A stretch of 64,000 bases of DNA from Rhabditoides inermis (lineage: Eukaryota > Nematoda > Chromadorea > Rhabditida > Rhabditidae). Shown in pieces: positions 49,560-62,362 of the stretch. The position numbers and the translations under genes were made by a program. The notes beneath the pieces were generated by a model that worked only from the letters and a program-made list of their open reading frames with translations, was not told the origin of the DNA and searched no databases. Where the stretch lies: NCBI GenBank assembly GCA_963966185.1, contig CAWZYM010000329.1, positions 774,501 to 838,500 on the forward strand, read 5' to 3'. How positions within the stretch are numbered: position 1 is the stretch's first letter; each line of letters opens with the position of its first letter.

Positions 49560-51652
49560 CAGGTCGTTACAGATCTGCCCAGGTCGTTAACAGGTCTGCA
49601 AAAGTCTAAACTGATCTGATATAGACTCAGACAGTTTGTTAAAGAGTCAGACAGGTCGTTACAGATCTACACAGTTCGTAAACAGGTCTTCAAAGATCTA
49701 AACTGATTTGATATAGACTCAGACAGGTTGTTAAAGAGTCAGACAGGTCGTTACAAATCTACACAGGTCGTAAACAGGTCTGCAAAAAATCTAAACTGAT
49801 CTGATATAGACTCAGACAGTTTGTTAAAGAGTCACACAGGTCGTTACAGATCTACACAGTTCGTAAACAGGTCTTCAAAGATCTAAACTGATTTGATATA
49901 GACTCAGACAGGTTGTTAAAGAGTCAGACAGGTCGTTACAAATCTACACAGGTCGTAAACAGGTCTGCAAAAATCTAAACTGATCTGATATAGACTAAGA
50001 CAGGTTGCTAAAGAGTCAGACAGGTCGTTACAGATCTACACAGGTCGTAAACAGGTCTGGAAAGATCTAAACTGATCTGATATAGACTTAAACAGGTTGT
50101 TAAAGACTCAGACAGGTCGTTGCAAATCTACACGGGTCGTAAACAGGTCTCCAAAGGTCTAAACTGATTTGATATAGACTCAGACAGGTTGTTAAAGAGT
50201 CAGACAGGTCGTTACAGATCTACACAGGTCGTAAACAGGTCTGCAAAGATCTAAACTGATCTGATATAGACTAAGACAGGTTGCTAAAGAGTCAGACAGG
50301 TCGTTACAGATCTACACAGGTCGTAAACAGGTCTGGAAAGATCTAAACAGATCTGTCCAAGACTCAGACAGGTTGTTAAAGAGTCAGACAGGTCGTTACA
50401 GATCTGCACAGGTCGTAAACAGGTCTGGAAAGATCTAAACTGATCTGAAATAGACTCAGACAGGTTGCTAAAGAATCAGACAGGTCGTTACAGATCTACA
50501 CAGGTCGTAAACAGGTCTGGAAAGATCTAAACAGATCTGTCCAAGACTCTGACAGGTTGTTAAAAAATCAGACAGGTCGTTACAGATCTGCCCAGGTCGT
50601 TAACAGGTCTGCAAAAATCTAAACTGATCTGATTTAGACTCAGACAGTTTGTTAAAGAGTCAGACAGGTCGTTACAGATCTACACAGATCGTAAACAGGT
50701 CTGCAAAGGTCTGAACTGATATGATAAAGACTCAGACAGGTTGTTAAAGAGTCAGACAGGTCGTTACAGATCTACACAGTTCGTAAACAGGTCTTCAAAG
50801 ATCTTAACTGATATGATTTAGACTCAGACAGGTTGTTAAAGAGTCAGACAGGTCGTTACAGATTTACACAGGTCGTAAACAGGTCTGCAAAGGTCTAAAC
50901 TGATTTGAAAGACTCAGACAGGTTGTTAAAGAGTCAGACAGGTCGTTACAGATCCACACAGGTCGTAAACAGGTCTGCAAAAATCTAAACTGATCTGATA
51001 TAGACTCAGACAGGTTGCTAAAGAGTCAGACAGGTCGTTGCAAATCTACACAGGTCGTAAACAGGTCTTCAAAGGTCTAAACTGATCTGATAACGACTCA
51101 GACAGGTTGTTAAAGAGTCAGACAGGTCGTTACAGATCTACACAGTTCGTAAACAGGTCTGCAAAAACCTAAACTGATCTGATATAGACTCAGACAGGTT
51201 GCTAAAGAGTCAGACAGGTCGTCACAGATCTACACAGGTCGTAAACATGTCTTCAAAGATCTAAACTGATCTGATATAGACTCAAACAGGTTGTTAAAGA
51301 CTCAGACAGGTCGTTGCAAATCTACACGGGTCGTAAACAGGTCTCCAAAGGTCTAAACTGATTTGATAACGACTCAGACAGGTTGTTAAAAAGTCAGACA
51401 GGTCGTTACAGATCTACACAGGGCGTAAACAGGTCTGCAAAGATCTAAACAGATCTGATATAGACTCAGACAGGTTGTTAAAGACTCAGACAGGTCGTTA
51501 CAAATCTACACAGGTCGTAAACAGGTCTACAAAGGTCTAAACTGATCTGATAAAGACTCAGACAGGTTGTTAAAGAGTAAGACAGGTCGTTACAGATTCA
51601 CACAGGTCGTAAACAGGTCTGCAAAGATCTAAACTGATCTGATATAGACTCA
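49549..51652 (-). repeat. Satellite A2 array, reverse orientation (2104 bp)
   Basis: Collinear with 44321-46240 plus 184 bp (two monomers). Confidence 0.93.
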
Positions 51653-54600
51653 AATGTCGCAATTGTCGCAAATTTCGTCAAGTATGAATGTCAAAATGTC
51701 AGAATGTCAGAATGATGCAAACATCGCAAAAGTCGCAAATGTCGCAAACGTCGCAAATGTCGCAAACGTCGCAAACGTCGCAAATGTCGCAAATGTCGCA
51801 AAGTAAGAATGTCAGAATGTCAGAATGATGCAAACATCGCAGATGTCGCAGATGTCGCAAATGTCGCAAATGTCGCAAATGTCGCAAATGTCGCAAATGT
51901 CGCAAATGTCAGAAAAATCAGAACGCCAGAATGTCAAAATGTCAGAATGTCAGATTGTCAGAGTGTCAGAATATCAGAATGATGCAAACATCGCAATTGT
52001 CGCAAATGTCGCAAAGGTCGCAAAGGTCGCAAAGGTCGCAAATGTCGCAAATGATGCAAACGTCGCAAATGTCGCAAATGTCGCAAATGTCGCAAATGTT
52101 GCAAATGTCGCGAATGTCGCAATTGTCGCAAATGTCGCAAATGTCGCGAATGTCGCGAATGTCGCAAATGTCGCAAATGATGCAAATTTCGCGAATGTCG
52201 CCAAGTAAGAATGTCAAAATGTCAGAATGTCAAAATTATGCAAACATCGCAAATGTCGCAAATGTCGCAAATGTCGCAAATGTCGCAAATGTCGCAAGTG
52301 ATGCAAATGTCGGAAATGTCGCCAAGAAAGAATGTCAAAATGTCAGAATGTCAGAATGATGCAAACATCGCAAATGTCGCAAATGTCGAAAATGTCGCAA
52401 ATGTCGAAAAGAATGCAAATGTCGCAAATGTCGCGAACATCGCAAAGTAAGAATGGCAGAATGTCAGAATGATGCAAACATCGCAAATGTCGCAAATGTT
52501 GCAAATGCCACAATGTATCGCAAATGCCGCGAATGTCGCAATTGTCGTAAATGTCGCAAATGTTGCAAATGTCGCGAATGTCGCAATTGTCGCAAATGTC
52601 GATAAATAAGAATGTCAGAATGATGTAAATATCGCAAATGTCGCAAATGTCGCAAATGTCGCAAATGTCGCGAATGTCGCAAATGTCGCAAATGTCGCAA
52701 ATGATGCAAATGTCGCAAATGTCGCCAAGTAAGAATGTCAAAATGTCAGAATGTCAGAATGATGCAAACATCGCAAATGTCGCAAATGTCGCAAATGTCG
52801 CAAATGATGCAAATGTCGCAAATGTCGTTAAGAAAGAATGTCAAAATGTCAGAATGTCAGAATGATCCAAACATCGCAAATGTCGCAAATGTCGAAAATG
52901 TCGCAAATGTCGCAAAGAATGAAAATGTCGCAAATGTCGCAAACGTCGCAAAGTAAGAATGTCAGAATGTCAGAATGATGCAAACATCGCAAATGTCGCA
53001 AATGTCGCAAATGATGCAAATGTCACAAATTATCGCAAATGCCGCGAATGTCGCAATTGTCGTAAATGTCGTAAATGTTGCAAATGTCGCGAATGTCGCA
53101 ATTGTCGCAAATGTCGATAAATAAGAATGTCAGAATGATGCAAATGTCGCAAATGTCGCAAATGTCGCAAATGATGCAAATGTCGCGAAAGTCGCCAAGA
53201 AAAAATGTCAAAATGTCAGAATGTCAGAATGATGCAAACATCGCAAATGTCGCACATGTCGCAAATGTCGCCAAGTGAGAATGTCAAAATGTCAGAATGT
53301 CAGAATGATGCAAACATCGCAAATGTCGCAAATGTCGCAAATGTCGCAAATGTCGCAAATGTCGCAAATGTCGCAAATGTCGCAAATGTCGCAAATGTCA
53401 GAAAAATCAGAACGCCAGAATGTCAAAATGTCAGAATGTCAGACTGTCAGAGTGTCAGAATATCAGAATGATGCAAACATCGCAATTGTCGCAAAGGTCG
53501 CAAAGGTCGCAAATGTCGCAAAGGTCGCAAATGTCGCAAATGATGCAAATGTCGCAAATGTCGCAAATGTCGCAAATGTCGCAAATGTTGCAAATGTCGC
53601 GAATGTCGCAATTGTCGCGAATGTCGATAAATAAGAATGTCAGAATGATGCAAATATCGCAAATGTCGCAAATGTCGCAAATGTCGCAAATGTCGCAATT
53701 GTCGCAAATGTCGCAAATGTCGCGAATGATGCATATGTCGCAAATGTAGCAAATGTCGCAAATGTCGCAAATGTCGCAAACATAGCAAAGTAAGAATGTC
53801 AGAATTTCAGAAAGATGCAAACATCGCAAATGTCGCAAATGTCGCCAAGTAAGAATGTCAAAATGTCAGAATGTCAGAATGATGCAAACATCGCAAATGT
53901 CGCAAATGTCGCAAATGTCGCAAATGATGCATATGTCGCAAATGTCGCAAATGTCGCAAATGTCGCAAATGTCGCAAACATAGCAAAGTAAGAATGTCAG
54001 AATTTCAGAAAGATGCAAACATCGCAAATGTCGCAAATGTCGCAAATGATGCAAATGTCACAAATTATCGCAAATGCCGCGAATGTCGCAATTGTCGTAA
54101 ATGTCGCAAATGTTGCAAATGTCGCGAATGTCGCAATTGTCGCAAATGTCGATAAATAAGAATGTCAGAATGATGCAAATATCGCAAATGTCGCAAATGT
54201 CGCAAATGTCGCAATTGTCGCAATTGTCGCAAATGTCGCAAATGTCGCGAATGTCGCAAATGTCGCAAATGATGCAAATGTCGCAAATGTCGCCAAGTAA
54301 AAATGTCAAAATGTCAGAATGTCAGAATGATGCAAACATCGCAAATGTCGCAAATGTCGCAAATGTCGCAAATGTCGCAAATGTCGCAAATGTCGCAAAT
54401 GTCGCAAATGTCGCAAATGTCCCAAATGTCGCAAATGTCGCAAATGTCGCAAATGTCGCAAATAATGCAAATGTCGCAATTGTCGCAAACATCGCAAAGT
54501 AAGAATGTCAGAATTTCAGAATGATGCAAACATCGCAAATGTCGCAAATGTCGCAAATGATGCAAATGTCACAAATTATCGCAAATGCCGCGAATGTCGC

Positions 54601-54995
54601 AATTGTCGTAAATGTCGCAAATGTTGCAAATGTCGCGAATGTCGCAATTGTCGCAAATGTCGATAAATAAGAACGTCAGAATGATGCAAATATCGCAAAT
54701 GTCGCAAATGTCGCAAATGTCGCAAACATAGCAAAGTAAGAATGTCAGAATTTCAGAAAGATGCAAACATCGCAAATGTCGCAAATGTCGCAAATGATGC
54801 AAATGTCACAAATTATCGCAAATGCCGCGAATGTCGCAATTGTCGTAAATGTCGCAAATGTTGCAAATGTCGCGAATGTCGCAATTGTCGCAAATGTCGA
54901 TAAATAAGAATGTCAGAATGATGCAAATATCGCAAATGTCGCAAATGTCGCAAATGTCGCAATTGTCGCAATTGTCGCAAATGTCGCAAATGTCG
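51653..54995 (+). repeat. Minisatellite B block 7 (3343 bp, the longest)
   Basis: The first part follows block 6 with local gains and losses of 9-bp units. The end repeats a module of about 170-260 bp that contains cacaaattatcgc, ccgcgaatgtcgc and gataaataag, at about 54060, 54570 and 54815. With roughly one CpG per 9 bp this is the most CpG-dense stretch of the window. Confidence 0.94.
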
Positions 54996-55017
54996 CGACA
55001 TTTGCGACATTTGCGAC
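54974..55017. repeat. 44-bp perfect palindrome at an inversion junction
   Basis: B units running forward meet B units running backward at 54995/54996, with TCGCGA at the centre. Exact pairing extends 22 bases on each side, then the two sides fall out of step (acaattgcg against acttttgcg). The two sides therefore come from different places within a B block. Confidence 0.93.
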
Positions 55018-55097
55018 TTTTGCGATGTTTGCATCATTCTGACATTCTGACATTTTGACATTCATACTTGACGAAATTTGCGACAATTGCGACATTT
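54996..55097 (-). repeat. Minisatellite B, reverse orientation (102 bp)
   Basis: The only minus-oriented B in the window. Its reverse complement equals the first 102 bp of the B block at 62363, including the diagnostic aaatttcgtcaagtatg start. Confidence 0.94.
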
Positions 55098-57158
55098 GAG
55101 TCTATATCAGATCAGTTTAGATCTTTGCAGACCTGTTTACGACCTGTGTGAATCTGTAACGACCTGTCTTACTCTTTAACAACCTGTCTGAGTCTTTATC
55201 AGATCAGTTTAGACCTTTGTAGACCTGTTTACGACCTGTGTAGATTTGTAACGACCTGTCTGAGTCTTTAACAACCTGTCTGAGTCTATATCAGATCTGT
55301 TTAGATCTTTGCAGACCTGTTTACGACCTGTGTAGATCTGTAACGACCTGTCTGACTTTTTAACAACCTGTCTGAGTCGTTATCAAATCAGTTTAGACCT
55401 TTGGAGACCTGTTTACGACCCGTGTAGATTTGCAACGACCTGTCTGAGTCTTTAACAACCTGTCTGAGTCTTTAACAACCTGTTTGAGTCTATATCAGAT
55501 CAGTTTATATCTTTGAAGACATGTTTACGACCTGTGTAGATCTGTGACGACCTGTCTGACTCTTTAGCAACCTGTCTGAGTCTATATCAGATCAGTTTAG
55601 GTTTTTGCAGACCTGTTTACGAACTGTGTAGATCTGTAACGACCTGTTTACGACCTGTGTAGATTTGCAACGACCTGTCTGACTCTTTAGCAACCTGTCT
55701 GAGTCTATATCAGATCAGTTTAGATTTTTGCAGACCTGTTTACGACCTGTGTGGATCTGTAACGACCTGTCTGACTCTTTAACATCCTGTCTGAGTCTTT
55801 CAAATCAGTTTAGACCTTTGCAGACCTGTTTACGACCTGTGTAAATCTGTAACGACCTGTCTGACTCTTTAACAACCTGTCTGAGTCTAAATCATATCAG
55901 TTAAGATCTTTGAAGACCTGTTTACGAACTGTGTAGATCTGTGACGACCTGTCTGACTCTTTAACAACCTGTCTGAGTCTTTATCATATCAGTTCAGACC
56001 TTTGCAGACCTGTTTACGATCTGTGTAGATCTGTAACGACCTGTCTGACTCTTTAACAAACTGTCTGAGTCTAAATCAGATCAGTTTAGATTTTTGCAGA
56101 CCTGTTAACGACCTGGGCAGATCTGTAACGACCTGTCTGACTCTTTAACAACCTGTCAGAGTCTTGGACAGATCTGTTTAGATCTTTCCAGACCTGTTTA
56201 CGACCTGTGTAGATCTGTAACGACCGGTCTGATTCTTTAGCAACCTGTCTGAGTCTATTTCAGATCAGTTTAGATCTTTCCAGACCTGTTTACGACCTGT
56301 GCAGATCTGTAACGACCTGTCTGACTCTTTAACAACCTGTCTGAGTCTTGGACAGATCTGTTTAGATCTTTCCAGACCTGTTTACGACCTGTGTAGATCT
56401 GTAACGACCTGTCTGACTCTTTAGCAACCTGTCTTAGTCTATATCAGATCAGTTTAGATCTTTGCAGACCTGTTTACGACCTGTGTAGATCTGTAACGAC
56501 CTGTCTGACTCTTTAACAACCTGTCTGAGTCTATATCAAATCAGTTTAGACCTTTGGAGACCTGTTTACGACCCGTGTAGATTTGCAACGACCTGTCTGA
56601 GTCTTTAACAACCTGTTTGAGTCTATATCAGATCAGTTTAGATCTTTCCAGACCTGTTTACGACCTGTGTAGATCTGTAACGACCTGTCTGACTCTTTAG
56701 CAACCTGTCTTAGTCTATATCAGATCAGTTTAGATTTTTGCAGACCTGTTTACGACCTGTGTAGATTTGTAACGACCTGTCTGACTCTTTAACAACCTGT
56801 CTGAGTCTATATCAAATCAGTTTAGATCTTTGAAGACCTGTTTACGAACTGTGTAGATCTGTAACGACCGGTCTGACTCTTTAACAAACTGTCTGAGTCT
56901 ATATCAGATCAGTTTAGATTTTTGCAGACCTGTTTACGACCTGTGTAGATTTGTAACGACCTGTCTGACTCTTTAACAACCTGTCTGAGTCTATATCAAA
57001 TCAGTTTAGATCTTTGAAGACCTGTTTACGAACTGTGTAGATCTGTAACGACCTGTCTGACTCTTTAACAAACTGTCTGAGTCTATATCAGATCAGTTTA
57101 GACTTTTGCAGACCTGTTAACGACCTGGGCAGATCTGTAACGACCTGTCTGACTCTTT
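55098..57158 (+). repeat. Satellite A2 array, inverted to plus (2061 bp)
   Basis: The only A2 in plus orientation, within the left arm of the giant inverted repeat. Reads agtctatatcagatcag and gactctttaac. Its length matches the A2 block at 60301-62362 to within a base. Confidence 0.94.
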
Positions 57159-57170
57159 AAACACTCAGAC
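57148..57170. repeat. A1/A2 strand-switch junction, inverted copy
   Basis: Reads gactcttt then aaacactcag at 57158/57159, the exact reverse of the other junctions. Confidence 0.92.
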
Positions 57171-58886
57171 AGGTTGTTAAAGGCTCACACAGGTCGTTAC
57201 AGAATTACACAGGTCGTAAACAGGTCTGCAAAAATCTAAACATATCTGATAAAGACTCAGACAGGTTGTTAAAAGCTCAGACAGGTCGTTACAGAATTAC
57301 ACAGGTCGTAAACAGGTCTGCAAAGATCTAAACAGATCTGATAAAGACTCAGACAGGTTGTTAAAGGCTCAGACAGGTCGTTACAGATCTACACAGATCG
57401 TAAACAGATCTGCAAAAATCTAAACAGATCTGATAAACACTCAGACAGGTTGTTAAAGGCTCACACAGGTCGTTACAGAATTACACAGGTCGTAAACAGG
57501 TCTGCAAAAATCTAAACAGATCTGAAAAAGACTCAGACAGGTTGTTTAGGACTCAAATAGGTCGTTACAGACTTACACAGGTCGTAAACAGGTCTGCAAA
57601 GATCTAAACATATCTGATAAAGACTCAGACAGGTTGTTAAAGGCTCAGACAGGTCGTTACAGAATTACACAGGTCGTTACAGAATTACACAGGTCGTAAA
57701 CAGGTCTGCAAAGATCTAAACAGATCTGATAAAGACTCAGACAGGTTGTTAAAGGCTCAGACAGGTCGTTACAGATCTATACAGATCGTAAACAGGTCTG
57801 CAAAGATCTAAACAGATCTGAAAAAGACTCAAACAGATTGTTAAAGACTCAGACAGGTCAGGTCGTAAACAGGTCTGCAAAGATCTAAACAGATCTGATA
57901 AAGACTCAGACAGGTTGTTGAAGGCTCAGACAGGTCGTTACAGATCTACACAGATCGTAAACAGATCTGCAAAGATCTAAACAGATCTGATAAAGACTCA
58001 GACAGGTTGTTAAAGGCTCAGACAGGTCGTTACAGAATTACACAGGTCGTAAACAGGTCTGCAAAGATCTAAACAGATCTGATAAAAACTCAGACAGGTT
58101 GTTAAAGGCTCACACAGGTCGTTACAGATTTACACAGGTCGGGAACAGGTCTGCAAAAATCTAAACAGATCTGAAAAAGACACAGACATGTTGTTAAAGA
58201 CTCAAATAGGTCGTTACAGACTTACACAGGTCGTAAACAGATCTGCAAAGATCTAAACAGATCTGATAAAGACTCAGACAGGTTGTTAAAGACTCAAATA
58301 TGTCGTTACAGACTTACATAGGTCGTAAACAGATCTGCAAAGATCTAAACAGATCTGATAAAGACTCAGACAGGTTGTTAAAGGCTCAGACAGGTCGTTA
58401 CAGAATTACACAGGTCGTAAACAGGTCTGCAAAGATCTAAACACATCTGATAAACACTCAGACAGGTTGTTAAAGGCTCACACAGGTCGTTACAGAATTA
58501 CACAGGTCGTAAACAGGTCTGCAAAAATCTAAACAGATCTGAAAAAGACTCAGACAGGTTGTTTAAGACTCAAATAGGTCTTAACAGACTTACACAGGTC
58601 GTAAACAGGTCTGCAAAGATCTAAACAGATCTGATAAAGACTCAGACAGGTTGTTAAAGGCACAGACAGGTCGTTACAGAATTACACAGGTCGTAAACAG
58701 GTCTGCAAAGATCTGAACAGATCTGAAAAAGACTCAGACAGGTTGTTGAAGACTCAGACAGGTCGTTACAGATTTACACAGGTCGGGAACAGGTCTGCAA
58801 AGATGTAAACAGATCTGATAAAGACTCAGACAGGTTGCTAAAGACCCAGACAGGTTGTTAAAGGCTCAGACAGGTCGTTACAGAAT
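57159..58886 (-). repeat. Satellite A1 array, inverted to minus (1728 bp)
   Basis: A1 monomers read backward (gttaaaggctcagacagg, cagaattacacagg). Its first 1415 bp pair with the A1 block at 58886-60300. The rest forms the spacer of the giant inverted repeat. Confidence 0.93.
58574..58885 (-). repeat. Spacer of the giant inverted repeat (312 bp)
   Basis: Minus-oriented A1, about 3.4 monomers, with no partner on the right. It carries the agacccagacagg and tcgggaacagg variants known from forward A1 elsewhere (for example 1710-1780). It is satellite, not unique sequence. Confidence 0.85.
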
Positions 58887-60300
58887 TGAGTCTTAAACAA
58901 CCTGTCTGAGTCTTTTTCAGATCTGTTTAGATTTTTGCAGACCTGTTTACGACCTGTGTAATTCTGTAACGACCTGTGTGAGCCTTTAACAACCTGTCTG
59001 AGTGTTTATCAGATCTGTTTAGATCTTTGCAGACCTGTTTACGACCTGTGTAATTCTGTAACGACCTGTCTGAGCCTTTAACAACCTGTCTGAGTCTTTA
59101 TCAGATCTGTTTAGATCTTTGCAGATCTGTTTACGACCTATGTAAGTCTGTAACGACATATTTGAGTCTTTAACAACCTGTCTGAGTCTTTATCAGATCT
59201 GTTTAGATCTTTGCAGATCTGTTTACGACCTGTGTAAGTCTGTAACGACCTATTTGAGTCTTTAACAACATGTCTGTGTCTTTTTCAGATCTGTTTAGAT
59301 TTTTGCAGACCTGTTCCCGACCTGTGTAAATCTGTAACGACCTGTGTGAGCCTTTAACAACCTGTCTGAGTTTTTATCAGATCTGTTTAGATCTTTGCAG
59401 ACCTGTTTACGACCTGTGTAATTCTGTAACGACCTGTCTGAGCCTTTAACAACCTGTCTGAGTCTTTATCAGATCTGTTTAGATCTTTGCAGATCTGTTT
59501 ACGATCTGTGTAGATCTGTAACGACCTGTCTGAGCCTTCAACAACCTGTCTGAGTCTTTATCAGATCTGTTTAGATCTTTGCAGACCTGTTTACGACCTG
59601 ACCTGTCTGAGTCTTTAACAATCTGTTTGAGTCTTTTTCAGATCTGTTTAGATCTTTGCAGACCTGTTTACGATCTGTATAGATCTGTAACGACCTGTCT
59701 GAGCCTTTAACAACCTGTCTGAGTCTTTATCAGATCTGTTTAGATCTTTGCAGACCTGTTTACGACCTGTGTAATTCTGTAACGACCTGTGTAATTCTGT
59801 AACGACCTGTCTGAGCCTTTAACAACCTGTCTGAGTCTTTATCAGATATGTTTAGATCTTTGCAGACCTGTTTACGACCTGTGTAAGTCTGTAACGACCT
59901 ATTTGAGTCCTAAACAACCTGTCTGAGTCTTTTTCAGATCTGTTTAGATTTTTGCAGACCTGTTTACGACCTGTGTAATTCTGTAACGACCTGTGTGAGC
60001 CTTTAACAACCTGTCTGAGTGTTTATCAGATCTGTTTAGATTTTTGCAGATCTGTTTACGATCTGTGTAGATCTGTAACGACCTGTCTGAGCCTTTAACA
60101 ACCTGTCTGAGTCTTTATCAGATCTGTTTAGATCTTTGCAGACCTGTTTACGACCTGTGTAATTCTGTAACGACCTGTCTGAGCTTTTAACAACCTGTCT
60201 GAGTCTTTATCAGATATGTTTAGATTTTTGCAGACCTGTTTACGACCTGTGTAATTCTGTAACGACCTGTGTGAGCCTTTAACAACCTGTCTGAGTGTTT
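58886..60300 (+). repeat. Satellite A1 array (1415 bp)
   Basis: Plus orientation resumes abruptly after cagaa at ttgagtcttaaac, joining a minus monomer to a plus monomer out of phase. It contains a chimeric monomer (ttcccgacctgtgtaaatctg beside gtgtgagcc) shared only with its inverted partner near 58140. Confidence 0.93.
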
Positions 60301-60311
60301 AAAGAGTCAGA
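60290..60311. repeat. A1/A2 strand-switch junction, copy 5
   Basis: gtgttt to aaagagtcag at 60300/60301. Confidence 0.92.
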
Positions 60312-62362
60312 CAGGTCGTTACAGATCTGCCCAGGTCGTTAACAGGTCTGCAAAAGTCTAAACTGATCTGATATAGACTCAGACAGTTTGTTAAAGAGTC
60401 AGACAGGTCGTTACAGATCTACACAGTTCGTAAACAGGTCTTCAAAGATCTAAACTGATTTGATATAGACTCAGACAGGTTGTTAAAGAGTCAGACAGGT
60501 CGTTACAAATCTACACAGGTCGTAAACAGGTCTGCAAAAATCTAAACTGATCTGATATAGACTCAGACAGTTTGTTAAAGAGTCAGACCGGTCGTTACAG
60601 ATCTACACAGTTCGTAAACAGGTCTTCAAAGATCTAAACTGATTTGATATAGACTCAGACAGGTTGTTAAAGAGTCAGACAGGTCGTTACAAATCTACAC
60701 AGGTCGTAAACAGGTCTGCAAAAATCTAAACTGATCTGATATAGACTAAGACAGGTTGCTAAAGAGTCAGACAGGTCGTTACAGATCTACACAGGTCGTA
60801 AACAGGTCTGGAAAGATCTAAACTGATCTGATATAGACTCAAACAGGTTGTTAAAGACTCAGACAGGTCGTTGCAAATCTACACGGGTCGTAAACAGGTC
60901 TCCAAAGGTCTAAACTGATTTGATATAGACTCAGACAGGTTGTTAAAGAGTCAGACAGGTCGTTACAGATCTACACAGGTCGTAAACAGGTCTGCAAAGA
61001 TCTAAACTGATCTGATATAGACTAAGACAGGTTGCTAAAGAGTCAGAAAGGTCGTTACAGATCTACACAGGTCGTAAACAGGTCTGGAAAGATCTAAACA
61101 GATCTGTCCAAGACTCAGACAGGTTGTTAAAGAGTCAGACAGGTCGTTACAGATCTGCACAGGTCGTAAACAGGTCTGGAAAGATCTAAACTGATCTGAA
61201 ATAGACTCAGACAGGTTGCTAAAGAATCAGACCGGTCGTTACAGATCTACACAGGTCGTAAACAGGTCTGGAAAGATCTAAACAGATCTGTCCAAGACTC
61301 TGACAGGTTGTTAAAGAGTCAGACAGGTCGTTACAGATCTGCCCAGGTCGTTAACAGGTCTGCAAAAATCTAAACTGATCTGATTTAGACTCAGACAGTT
61401 TGTTAAAGAGTCAGACAGGTCGTTACAGATCTACACAGATCGTAAACAGGTCTGCAAAGGTCTGAACTGATATGATAAAGACTCAGACAGGTTGTTAAAG
61501 AGTCAGACAGGTCGTCACAGATCTACACAGTTCGTAAACAGGTCTTCAAAGATCTTAACTGATATGATTTAGACTCAGACAGGTTGTTAAAGAGTCAGAC
61601 AGGTCGTTACAGATTTACACAGGTCGTAAACAGGTCTGCAAAGGTCTAAACTGATTTGAAAGACTCAGACAGGATGTTAAAGAGTCAGACAGGTCGTTAC
61701 AGATCCACACAGGTCGTAAACAGGTCTGCAAAAATCTAAACTGATCTGATATAGACTCAGACAGGTTGCTAAAGAGTCAGACAGGTCGTTGCAAATCTAC
61801 ACAGGTCGTAAACAGGTCGTTACAGATCTACACAGTTCGTAAACAGGTCTGCAAAAACCTAAACTGATCTGATATAGACTCAGACAGGTTGCTAAAGAGT
61901 CAGACAGGTCGTCACAGATCTACACAGGTCGTAAACATGTCTTCAAAGATATAAACTGATCTGATATAGACTCAAACAGGTTGTTAAAGACTCAGACAGG
62001 TTGTTAAAGACTCAGACAGGTCGTTGCAAATCTACACGGGTCGTAAACAGGTCTCCAAAGGTCTAAACTGATTTGATAACGACTCAGACAGGTTGTTAAA
62101 AAGTCAGACAGGTCGTTACAGATCTACACAGGTCGTAAACAGGTCTGCAAAGATCTAAACAGATCTGATATAGACTCAGACAGGTTGTTAAAGACTCAGA
62201 CAGGTCGTTACAAATCTACACAGGTCGTAAACAGGTCTACAAAGGTCTAAACTGATCTGATAAAGACTCAGACAGGTTGTTAAAGAGTAAGACAGGTCGT
62301 TACAGATTCACACAGGTCGTAAACAGGTCTGCAAAGATCTAAACTGATCTGATATAGACTCA
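60301..62362 (-). repeat. Satellite A2 array, reverse orientation (2062 bp)
   Basis: Usual A2 monomer order, with the shared private variants listed for the giant inverted repeat. A fused monomer at about 61810 (gtaaacaggtcgttacagatc) has lost part of two units. Confidence 0.94.

Larger units (their letters stand above)
48987..54995 (+). repeat. Higher-order repeat IV, copy 2 (longer, broken by inversion)
   Basis: Follows copy 1 directly. Shift is 5228 bp up to the strand switch and 5412 bp after A2 because of two extra monomers. The B block runs further than in copy 1 and ends at the inverted junction at 54995/54996, so its natural right end is missing. Confidence 0.85.
54996..58573 (-). 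repeat. Giant inverted repeat, left arm (3578 bp)
   Basis: Reverse complement of 58886-62463. Paired positions add up to 117459 at every landmark I checked (58571/58888, 57159/60300, 55097/62362), so there is no net insertion or deletion over 3.5 kb. The arms share rare variants absent from the other A2 copies checked: two ACCGGT monomers, atataaactg, aggatgttaaag and a fused monomer at 55640 paired with 61810. I saw only a few differences (for example 58446 against 59013, and 56411 against 61048). Confidence 0.9.
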
